From: an uncultured Bacteroidales bacterium
GTDB taxonomy: Bacteria > Bacteroidota > Bacteroidia > Bacteroidales > Muribaculaceae
Length of the DNA: 50,177 bases
Assembly: GCA_947176235.1 (NCBI GenBank)
Contig: CAMWPM010000011.1
Span: 1-50,177 of the forward strand
Direction of reading: 5' to 3'
The notes under the pieces were generated by a model. The model ran no database searches and was not told the origin of the DNA. It was given only the letters and a program-made list of their open reading frames with translations. This document shows, piece after piece, positions 24,511 through 31,821 of this stretch; the first letter of the stretch is position 1, and each line of letters starts with the position of its first letter. Position numbers and translations under genes: made by a program.

Positions 24511-26313
24511 TCAGTCCTCGGAGTAGTGGCGGAGGACACGCCGATAGGAGTTGAAAATCTTTGACTTGGAAACGAATCCGACGTAATGTCCTTCCTGGTC
24601 GACAACGGGGAGATTCCATGCGGCAGTGTCGTCGAACGTCTTCATCACGACATCCATGGGCATGCCGAGTACGATCTTAGCCGGGGGCATAGCCATGAAG
24701 CGGCGAACGTACATTCGATTGTAGAGTTCGGGACGGAACATGATGTTGCGGATGTCGTCGAGAAGGACGATGCCGAGGAGCTCGTTGTTGTCGTTGACGA
24801 CGGGGAAGAGGTTGCGGTGGCTTTCGGCAATCACACCGACCATCTGCTTGAGCGACATTTCGGGCTTGACCGCCTTAAAATCGGTCTCGACCACGCTGTT
24901 CATTTTCAAAAGAGTGAGTACCGCCTTGTCCTTATGGTGGGTAAGGAGTTCGCCACGGCGGGCAAGACGCATGGTGTAGATGCTATACGGCTCGAAGAGT
25001 TTGATGGTGCCGTAGGAGATTGTGGAAGTGATGAGGAGTGGGAGGAAAAGGTCGTATCCGCCGGTCATTTCGGCAGTGAGGAAGATTGCCATCAGAGGTG
25101 CATGCATAACGCCTGACATCACTCCCGCCATACCCATAAGCGAGAAATTCTTAAGGGAGAGCCCGATGTCGAAACCGATGTGATTGCAGAGATAGGCAAA
25201 GAAGAATCCTGCCATGCACCCGACGTAGAGAGAGGGGGCGAACGTGCCGCCAACACCTCCGGCTCCGTTGGTGGCAGAGGTGGCAAAAGCCTTGAAGAGG
25301 ATGATGAGTCCGATGAATAAAAGGATGAACCATGTGGACTGGCGGTCGCCGTAGAAGATTGAGCCGTTGACGATGGATGATGGGTCGCCGCCGAGGAGCT
25401 CGTTGATGGCAGTGTAGCCTTCGCCGTAAAGCGGTGGGAAGAGAAAGACGAGCGCCGCCAAAATGGCTCCTCCGACAATGGACTTACGCCATTGAAGGCG
25501 AAGGCGCTTCTTGAAGAAATTTTCCATCATGTTCATCACGCGGGTGAAGTAGAGGGAAACGAGACCGCAGAAGATTCCGAGGATGATGGCGTAGGGGATG
25601 CGGGTGGTGAAGAATGGTTCGCTCTGGATGAAGAAGAACTCGACGTCGTAGCCTGTAAAGACGTAGGCGACGGTAGCTGCGGTGATGGAGGAGATGAGGA
25701 GGGGCATTACGGAGACCGTGGTGAGGTCGAGCATAAGGACCTCAAGGGTGAACAGCATCCCCGCGATCGGTGCCTTAAAAATACCTGCGATGCCAGCAGC
25801 CGCGCCACAGCCTACGAGAATCATGAGGATGCGGGGGGAGAGGCGGAATAGTTGTCCGAGATTGGAGCCAATGGCGGCACCTGTGTAGACGATAGGTCCC
25901 TCGGCTCCGACGGATCCACCAAAGCCGATGGTGATGGAGCTGGAGATGAGGGAGGAATACATGTTGTGGGGCTTGAGACGGCTCTTATTCTGGGAGATGG
26001 CGTAGAGAACGCGGGTGACACCGTGGGATATGTTGTCGCGGACGAGATAGCGGACGTAGAGGACGGTGACGATAATGCCTATAGCGGGGTAGATGAGATA
26101 GATGTAGTTGCCTTCGGTGACCTTGGTGTGGGCGGTGAGGAATCCGGAAATCAAAGAGATGAGGAGCTTGAGAAGGAGTGCGGCGAATCCGGATGCGATG
26201 CCTACGACGAGGGCAAGGATGAGCACAAAGGTGCGCTCCTTGATGTGTCGCTCACGCCATATTAGCAGCGAAAGCATATTGTCGTGAAACCGTTGGCGGA
26301 AATTGTGAAGCAT
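24511..26313 (-). CDS. ClC-family chloride channel/antiporter with CBS domains
   Basis: A 600-residue protein. The ClC membrane domain spans about 1-440, with the selectivity segments GSVGAEGPIVYTG (gating glutamate present) and GAGGVGGTFAPSLYVG, plus many hydrophobic helices. Two CBS motifs follow (about 470-600; AESHRNLFPVVNDNNELLGI and DTAAWNLPVVDQEGHYVGFV), which usually bind adenine nucleotides and tune gating. The gating glutamate suggests either a proton-coupled exchanger or a gated channel; the two cannot be separated by eye. It is 20 bp after tsaC in the same run. Confidence 0.94.
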   Translation of the reverse strand: MLHNFRQRFHDNMLSLLIWRERHIKERTFVLILALVVGIASGFAALLLKLLISLISGFLTAHTKVTEGNYIYLIYPAIGIIVTVLYVRYLVRDNISHGVTRVLYAISQNKSRLKPHNMYSSLISSSITIGFGGSVGAEGPIVYTGAAIGSNLGQLFRLSPRILMILVGCGAAAGIAGIFKAPIAGMLFTLEVLMLDLTTVSVMPLLISSITAATVAYVFTGYDVEFFFIQSEPFFTTRIPYAIILGIFCGLVSLYFTRVMNMMENFFKKRLRLQWRKSIVGGAILAALVFLFPPLYGEGYTAINELLGGDPSSIVNGSIFYGDRQSTWFILLFIGLIILFKAFATSATNGAGGVGGTFAPSLYVGCMAGFFFAYLCNHIGFDIGLSLKNFSLMGMAGVMSGVMHAPLMAIFLTAEMTGGYDLFLPLLITSTISYGTIKLFEPYSIYTMRLARRGELLTHHKDKAVLTLLKMNSVVETDFKAVKPEMSLKQMVGVIAESHRNLFPVVNDNNELLGIVLLDDIRNIMFRPELYNRMYVRRFMAMPPAKIVLGMPMDVVMKTFDDTAAWNLPVVDQEGHYVGFVSKSKIFNSYRRVLRHYSED

Positions 26314-26333
26314 ATATCAGGCTTTGGTAGAAA

Positions 26334-26939
26334 TCAGGGACGGAGGATGCTGATGAGTCCGCCAGAACCGAGGCGGATGACGGAGGAGGGGGTGGTGGGG
26401 GAGAGATCGTCGCGGCGGTAGGAGACGACGTAGTCGACGGCCTGGGTGACCGATGGGTCGATTTCGGTGAAGTAACGAGGCGATGGTGAGCCGCTTACGT
26501 TGGCTGAAGTAGATACCACGGGGCGACGGAGAGCAGAGGCGAGACGCGAGGAGAATATCTCGGAAGTGACGCGGATCCCGACGCTACCGTCGTCAGCCAA
26601 AAGGTTGGGAGCCAGACGGATGCCATGGTCATAGACAATGGTAGTGGGGCGGACAGAAGCTTCGATAAGCTGATAGGCGACTTCCGGGACATCCTCGACG
26701 TAGGTGTCGAGCCAATCGGCTGACGGAACAAGTGAAATGAGGGCTTTGGAGTCGGGGCGACGCTTGATGTCGAAAACCCGACGGACTGCCTCGGGGTTGG
26801 TGGCATCGCAGCCGATGCCCCAGATTGTGTCGGTGGGATAGAGGATCACTCCCCCTTTCTTCATGACGTCGACAGCCTGACGGAGGTCGGCGGGGTCGAA
26901 AGGAAGGGCAGAGGGCTTATCGGAGGGATGATTGTTCAT
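26334..26939 (-). CDS. tsaC: L-threonylcarbamoyladenylate synthase (TsaC/Sua5 family, short form)
   Basis: A 201-residue protein with the YrdC fold motifs: GVILYPTDTIWGIGCDATN, IKRRPDSKALISLV and PVVSTSANVSGSPSPRYF. It makes threonylcarbamoyl-AMP from threonine, bicarbonate and ATP for tRNA t6A37. It lacks the extra C-terminal Sua5 domain, so it is the TsaC form. Its ATG overlaps the stop of the TPR gene by four bases (26936-26939). Confidence 0.95.
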   Translation of the reverse strand: MNNHPSDKPSALPFDPADLRQAVDVMKKGGVILYPTDTIWGIGCDATNPEAVRRVFDIKRRPDSKALISLVPSADWLDTYVEDVPEVAYQLIEASVRPTTIVYDHGIRLAPNLLADDGSVGIRVTSEIFSSRLASALRRPVVSTSANVSGSPSPRYFTEIDPSVTQAVDYVVSYRRDDLSPTTPSSVIRLGSGGLISILRP

Positions 26940-29017
26940 CGGTTCATGCGTTTAAGAAGGTTGTAGGAGGGTAGAATGCCGAGTTCACCGGCTTTTGAGA
27001 GGTCGGAAGTACCGGCGTCCTTGTTGCCGAGCTTCATGAAGGCGTAGCCGCGATTGTAGTAAGCCTCGCCGAAGTCGGGCTTCAGTTCGATAGCCTGAGT
27101 GAAGGCGGCGATGGCTGAAGTGAGGTCGCCTGCTTCGAGCAACATGTCGGCTTTGTTGAAGTAGGCGAACGGCATACGGGGAGATAGCTCGATGACGCGG
27201 TCAATGTCGGCGAGGATGTCAGCCATCTCGGCGCGGGAGGTGGCAGCAGCCACTTCGGCAGAAATCTGAGTGACGGGATCGGTGTTGTCCGCTTCAGCTT
27301 TGTTGCGGGAGATGCGTGCGTTGTAGCGGGCGACGGAGCGCATGAGGTAGGGTAGCGCCCAGTCGGGGGTGAGTTCGATGGCTCGGGAGAAATCCTTGAT
27401 CGCCGCCTCGTAGTCGCGCATTGTCATGAAGTCCATGGCACGACCGAAGAAGTCGACAGCGCGGGGGGTGTGGGTGGCAAGGTAGCCGTTGTAGTAGTCG
27501 ATGGAGTTGAAGTGCTGCCGGGCAATGGATTCGTCGGCGAGTGTGGGTGCGTGGTTGGTGACCTGAAGGAGGAAGCGGAGCTGCCGGGAGGCGTTGATCT
27601 CGTCGACGTCGGCAATGTAGTAGCCTTTTTCCTTAAGTTCACTGGTGGTGTTGTAATAGCTCAGGAAAAACATCGGCTCGACGTCGATGGTGATGTTGCG
27701 GTCCTGCACGCGACCGCGGATGCTCTTGTTGTTGTAGTCCTCCTCGGGGCGTGTGTCGTTGTCGATAGTGAGGAGCGAGGAGAATCGGTTGGAGACGAGC
27801 TGTTCCATCTTCTCGCGTGAAATTTCTGTCTCTTCGGTGGAGGCGTCGGATGAGCCGGAGGTTGTGCCTGATGCTGATGTGTCGGAAGAGAGTGTCCCCT
27901 CCTTCAGTTGCTTCTGGTAATCGCGCGACAGGGCAAGGGCACGGCGGTAGTCACGCTCGGCTTCGCGCTTGCGCCCCATCTCGTCGTAGATCTCGAAGCG
28001 GGTGAATACGGCTGCGGGGAAGTCGGGGTAGGCGTCGATGACGCGGGAAATGTCGGCGATTGCGCGATCGTAGTTGCGCGTGGATTTGTAGAGGATGGCA
28101 CGGTTGTAGAGCGACCGGTAGTCGTCGGGGTCGAATTCAAGGACACGGGAGAAGTCGGCGATGGCACGGTCATTGTCGCTCACCTCAGCCCGGAGGAGAC
28201 CACGGTTGAAGTAGGCGACGGGGTTGGCGGGATCGAGCTGGATGGCGTAGTCGTAGTCGGCCATTGCGCCGAAATAGTTGTCGAGGTTGTAGCGCAGGAA
28301 TGCACGGTTGACGAAGAATCCGGCAAACTTCGGCTGAAGCTTGATGGCTTCATCCATGTCGGCGAGTGCAGCCTGGTAGTCCTTGTCGCGGTTGATCTCG
28401 ATGTCGGCGCGCATCACGTAGGCGTTGGTGGCGTTTTTATTGAGTTCGAGCGTGTGGTTTAGGTCGGCGAGGGCAGCTACGGTGTCGCCGGTGGCGAGGT
28501 AGAGACGTGCGCGACCCATATAGGCGTTGTCGTAGTTGGGGTGGCTCTTGATCAGCTCCTTGAAGCTTGCTGATGCACCTTCGTAGTCCCTGACGTCCTG
28601 CTGAGCGAGGGCTTTGTTGAATAGGATGTTTCGGTTGTCGGGAAGGAGTTTGAGTGCCTGATCGTAGTCGGCAATAGCTTCGGCGGTACGTCCGAGGTTC
28701 TGGCGTGCGACACCGCGGACTTCCCAGGCATCGGAGATGAAGGGGTTGCGCTCAAGTGCCATTGAGGCATCGGATTCGGCTCCCGCGTAGTCCTCAAGAT
28801 TAAACTTGGCGATGGCGCGGAAAAAGTAGGGTTTGGCAAGATAGGGTTTGGCGGCGATAACTTGGTTAAAGTATTGTATAGAAAGCATATAGTCGTCGAA
28901 ATAGAGCGCATTTTGCCCGATACGAAGCACTTGATCGGTGTTGATCTGGGCTGCGGCAGGGCAGATGGCGCAAATGGTGACTATTATGCTAAAAATCTTC
29001 CTTAGAAACTGTTGCAT
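26936..29017 (-). CDS. Secreted tetratricopeptide-repeat protein
   Basis: A 693-residue protein with a signal peptide (MQQFLRKIFSIIVTICAICP, cleavage near AAA-QIN). About ten 34-residue TPR units fill residues 30-380 (for example AIADYDQALKLLPDNRNILF), followed by a Ser/Thr-rich linker (about 383-405), a spacer of unclear fold, and three to four more TPR units near 545-690 (AIKDFSRAIELTPDWALPYL). TPR arrays bind other proteins; here likely a periplasmic or outer-membrane scaffold. No enzyme motif is seen. It leads the run into tsaC, with which it overlaps. Confidence 0.9.
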   Translation of the reverse strand: MQQFLRKIFSIIVTICAICPAAAQINTDQVLRIGQNALYFDDYMLSIQYFNQVIAAKPYLAKPYFFRAIAKFNLEDYAGAESDASMALERNPFISDAWEVRGVARQNLGRTAEAIADYDQALKLLPDNRNILFNKALAQQDVRDYEGASASFKELIKSHPNYDNAYMGRARLYLATGDTVAALADLNHTLELNKNATNAYVMRADIEINRDKDYQAALADMDEAIKLQPKFAGFFVNRAFLRYNLDNYFGAMADYDYAIQLDPANPVAYFNRGLLRAEVSDNDRAIADFSRVLEFDPDDYRSLYNRAILYKSTRNYDRAIADISRVIDAYPDFPAAVFTRFEIYDEMGRKREAERDYRRALALSRDYQKQLKEGTLSSDTSASGTTSGSSDASTEETEISREKMEQLVSNRFSSLLTIDNDTRPEEDYNNKSIRGRVQDRNITIDVEPMFFLSYYNTTSELKEKGYYIADVDEINASRQLRFLLQVTNHAPTLADESIARQHFNSIDYYNGYLATHTPRAVDFFGRAMDFMTMRDYEAAIKDFSRAIELTPDWALPYLMRSVARYNARISRNKAEADNTDPVTQISAEVAAATSRAEMADILADIDRVIELSPRMPFAYFNKADMLLEAGDLTSAIAAFTQAIELKPDFGEAYYNRGYAFMKLGNKDAGTSDLSKAGELGILPSYNLLKRMNR

Positions 29018-29064
29018 TGCAATAGGGGGTGAAAACTATGATGGAAAGAGATGATTGCGAAATG

Positions 29065-29072
29065 CAAAGATA
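29065..29072 (-). promoter_or_regulatory. -7 element of the TPR-tsaC-channel-bioB-tcdA run
   Basis: TATCTTTG on the minus strand, 48 bp before the TPR ATG. The -33 region is not a clear TTG. Confidence 0.6.
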
Positions 29073-29118
29073 GCAAAAATTTCGGGAGATACGACAGGAA
29101 TAGGGAAATAAATAGAGT

Positions 29119-29168
29119 TAGGAGTGGAGGGTGGGGAGTGGAGGGTGGAGAGTGGAGGGTGGAGGGAG
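29119..29168. repeat. G-rich imperfect tandem repeat (GGAGTGGAGGGT units)
   Basis: About four imperfect copies of a 12-14 bp GGAGTGGAGGGT-like unit between two divergent promoters. Four or more GGG runs on one strand could allow a G-quadruplex. No coding potential. Confidence 0.75.
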
Positions 29169-29210
29169 TTTTTTTAATGGGTTGATGGAGAGAATGTCGT
29201 GATTTTTGGC

Positions 29211-29218
29211 TACATTTG
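29211..29218 (+). promoter_or_regulatory. -7 element of the acyltransferase-3 gene
   Basis: TACATTTG fits the -7 consensus. Transcription would begin near 29225, so the transcript is leaderless or has a leader of about 10 bases depending on which ATG is used. Confidence 0.55.
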
Positions 29219-29225
29219 TGGAATT

Positions 29226-30287
29226 ATGAGTAGTATGGAGCATAGGAATCAGAATGAAAGGATTGTGTCGCTGCAAGCGCTCAGGGCTATCGGTGCTATC
29301 CTGATATTTCTGCATCATTCGGGTCTGAGAGGCTCGGTGGTGGAGGCTTTCGGTGACTGTGGCGTAAACTGGTTCTTTGTGCTCAGCGGGTTTGTACTTG
29401 CCGCGGGTTTTGGCTTCCCTTACATGAAGCCGGGCACGGAATCATGGCGGGACTTCGGGAGGATGGAAGCAAGGTTTGTGACCGGACGGTTTCGGCGTGT
29501 TGCTCCGATGTATTATGTGGCGATGCTACTGATGGTGATGATCTTCAAGTTTCATCCTTCGCTTCGAGCCACGGTTTGGCAAGGGGTGATGCTACAGAGT
29601 TGGGTGACGGATGAAAATGTGTACTTCGGTCTGAACGGACCGGCATGGTTTATCAGTGATATTATGCTGTGCTACGCTATGTTTCTGCCGTTGCTGATAT
29701 TACGGGCTAAGATGCCGAAAATATTCAGAGGAGTTTTGTTTGCCTGGTTAGTTGGATATATTGTTACGCTATGGGCCGTTCCTGCGGGAAGTGAGTTGTA
29801 TTGGATTTACGTTTTTCCGCCTATGCAGGTGCCTTCTTTTGTGTTGGGTATGTTGCTGTGGTCTGTGGCAAACAGATTGCGCGGTATGGCGTTTTCTTCC
29901 CGGATGTCGAATTTAATTTTGGCGGGAAGTGTGGGAATAGTGGTGGCAGCGTTGTTGGGGTATAGGATGATACCGATGTGTCTGCGGCTCAGTGCTTATT
30001 GGTGGGTGCCGACGTCGTTGCTGATTGTCGCTCTTACGATTACAGATTCGACGCGGTGTGTCGCTACGTCTCTGCTGCATTGGAAGCCGATAGTTGTTCT
30101 CGGAAATGCTTCTTACATTTTTTTCATTCTGCATGTGCCCTGGATCATGGGGACGAGGGTTGTGATGCGATATTTGGGCGTCGAGTTGCCTCTCGAAGTG
30201 GAATTGCCTGTGAGTATTCTGCTATTGGCGGTGATCAGTGTCGGGATTCAAAGATGGATGAAAAGACTGAAAATGAGGTTAAATTAG
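29226..30287 (+). CDS. Acyltransferase-3 family membrane protein
   Basis: About 353 residues, with starts possible at 29226 or 29235. The family opening ERIVSLQALRAIGAILIFLHHSG has the conserved histidine pair, and RRVAPMYYVAMLL follows. Around ten hydrophobic helices are visible. These enzymes transfer acetyl or other acyl groups to cell-surface polysaccharides or lipids; the target is unknown and no polysaccharide cluster is near. The last 22 codons include a 27-bp sequence (30223-30249) that recurs at 31737-31763 beyond the next gene, so the 3' end of this gene marks one end of an inserted islet. Confidence 0.88.
   Translation: MSSMEHRNQNERIVSLQALRAIGAILIFLHHSGLRGSVVEAFGDCGVNWFFVLSGFVLAAGFGFPYMKPGTESWRDFGRMEARFVTGRFRRVAPMYYVAMLLMVMIFKFHPSLRATVWQGVMLQSWVTDENVYFGLNGPAWFISDIMLCYAMFLPLLILRAKMPKIFRGVLFAWLVGYIVTLWAVPAGSELYWIYVFPPMQVPSFVLGMLLWSVANRLRGMAFSSRMSNLILAGSVGIVVAALLGYRMIPMCLRLSAYWWVPTSLLIVALTITDSTRCVATSLLHWKPIVVLGNASYIFFILHVPWIMGTRVVMRYLGVELPLEVELPVSILLLAVISVGIQRWMKRLKMRLN
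30223..30249 (+). repeat. Left 27-bp direct repeat bounding the YhcG islet
   Basis: Starts TATTGGCGGTGATCAGTG and ends GGGATTC. It is identical to 31737-31763. It lies inside the acyltransferase gene, coding for the LAVISVGI segment. The copies are 1514 bp apart. Confidence 0.9.
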
Positions 30288-30614
30288 GATATTAGCTGTA
30301 TAATATACTGGTATATAATAGATTATTGAAGACAGGAGCACAAAAGTTATTCAGGAGGACAGGAGTAGATTGGAATTTATAGAGGGAGTTGAGTGGTGAG
30401 GGTTAAAGAATAATGACGTAAGGTTGTCGGTTACTTTTTTCTCCTTGTATTAAGCTGAAATATCGCAGATTTTTGTAAATTTGCAGTTGAACGTTTCGAA
30501 AAACTTGACATATATCAATAGTAGCCTATATGGTTTTCGATTTGTGATGTATAGTTACAATTTTTGAATTCCATAGAGAGTGTTCAAATTCTGAAGAACC
30601 TAATAATTTTTAAC
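30288..30614 (+). promoter_or_regulatory. AT-rich non-coding region with the islet promoter
   Basis: No convincing gene. A -7 element TAAATTTG lies at 30476-30483 without a clear -33, giving a leader of about 130 bases for the YhcG gene. The base composition turns AT-rich directly after the acyltransferase stop, unlike the flanking chromosome. Confidence 0.5.
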
Positions 30615-31673
30615 ATGAGTGGAAAAGTGATTTTAGATCAGGAGTATAAAGAATGGATAGGGAAATTATCAGTAAGTTATCGTAAGTCTCAGATAAAAGC
30701 TGCTGTTGCTGTTAACACCACTATGCTCCATTTCTATTGGGAACTGGGTAAAGGCATTGTGACAATGCAATCGGAAAATAAGTATGGCAGCAAATTTTTT
30801 GAAACATTGAGTCGTGATTTGAAAGCATCCATTCCCGAGGCCAAAGGATTTTCAAGCCGGAATTTACAAGCTATAAAAAATTTTTATTTGATGTATTCAA
30901 AGATTTTGCCACAAGCTGTGGCAGAATCTCAACAGTCAAATTCGCCACAAGTTGTGGCAGATTTGTTCAGAATTCCGTGGGGGCATCATAGGCTACTGAT
31001 TGATAAATTTTTCAACGAACCTGAAACTGCTTTGTTCTATATCGAAGAAACGGTTAAGCATGGTTGGTCACGGTCAGTATTGGATCACATGATTGATACT
31101 AATATACATCTGCGTCAAGGGAAGGCAATCACAAATTTCAACTTGCAACTTCCCTCGGTTACAAGCGAGTTGGCGCAGGAAATGACAAAGGATCCTTATA
31201 TATTTGATTTCACTAATCTTGCAGAGCCTTACAAAGAAAGGGAACTGAAAGAAGAATTGCTTAATAATATCACAAAATTTCTTCTTGAACTCGGGGAAGG
31301 GTTTGCATTCGTTGGTCAAGAATACAAATTAAATGTTGGACAGACTGAGCAGTTTACTGACCTTCTTTTCTATCATCTGAAACTTCGCTGTTATATTGTA
31401 ATTGAACTGAAAGTGACTAAATTTGAGCCGGGTTATTTGGGACAGCTCGGCATGTATGTAACGGCAGTAAACCATATTCTTAAGACGGAGCATGACAATC
31501 CAACAATTGGTCTGTTAATCTGTAAGACAAAAGATGATGTTTTAGCACAATACTCTCTTGAAGGTTATAATCTGCCCATCGGAGTATCGCAATATCAAAT
31601 AGAACAATTGCTATCAGCAAATTTTAAAAGTGCTTTGCCGTCCATAGAAGAAATAGAGACGAAGTTAAAGTAA
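30615..31673 (+). CDS. YhcG-type PDDEXK nuclease-domain protein (DUF1016)
   Basis: From the ATG at 30615 the protein is 352 residues. The N-terminal helical YhcG domain holds YRKSQIKAAVAVNTTMLHFY, WELGKGIV, KGFSSRNLQAIKNFYLMY and IPWGHHRLLIDK. The C-terminal nuclease-like domain has QYKLNVG-like GQEYKLNVGQTEQFTDLLFY with its Asp, then YIVIELKVTKFEPGYLGQL (the D-X-ELK of the PDDEXK fold), so catalytic residues look intact. Such proteins are frequent in mobile and defence-associated loci; the cellular role is not settled. Codon use is AT-rich compared with neighbours. It is the only gene in a 1.5-kb islet bounded by direct repeats, and no integrase or transposase accompanies it. Confidence 0.9.
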   Translation: MSGKVILDQEYKEWIGKLSVSYRKSQIKAAVAVNTTMLHFYWELGKGIVTMQSENKYGSKFFETLSRDLKASIPEAKGFSSRNLQAIKNFYLMYSKILPQAVAESQQSNSPQVVADLFRIPWGHHRLLIDKFFNEPETALFYIEETVKHGWSRSVLDHMIDTNIHLRQGKAITNFNLQLPSVTSELAQEMTKDPYIFDFTNLAEPYKERELKEELLNNITKFLLELGEGFAFVGQEYKLNVGQTEQFTDLLFYHLKLRCYIVIELKVTKFEPGYLGQLGMYVTAVNHILKTEHDNPTIGLLICKTKDDVLAQYSLEGYNLPIGVSQYQIEQLLSANFKSALPSIEEIETKLK

Positions 31674-31732
31674 AATTGATTTGGCAATCAATATATATGA
31701 TACTGATATGTAACATTTCTTGTTTTCCGCGA

Positions 31733-31795
31733 TTATTATTGGCGGTGATCAGTGTCGGGATTCTCCGGGGGATGAGGGGGATGAAAAAGGAATGA
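31733..31795 (+). pseudogene. Displaced 3' remnant of an acyltransferase-3 gene
   Basis: In one frame the sequence reads LLLAVISVGI and then LRGMRGMKKE to a stop at 31793-31795. The first ten residues are identical to the C-terminal region of the acyltransferase at 29226; the remainder is diverged (the intact gene reads QRWMKRLKMRLN). Nothing upstream in this frame continues the gene. It therefore looks like the original end of the gene, displaced by the YhcG islet. Confidence 0.7.
31737..31763 (+). repeat. Right 27-bp direct repeat bounding the YhcG islet
   Basis: Identical to 30223-30249 and in the same orientation. It lies 63 bp after the stop of the YhcG gene, within the displaced acyltransferase remnant. 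Confidence 0.9.
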
Positions 31796-31821
31796 GGAAG
31801 TTAAAAGTTGAGAGGTGAGGT

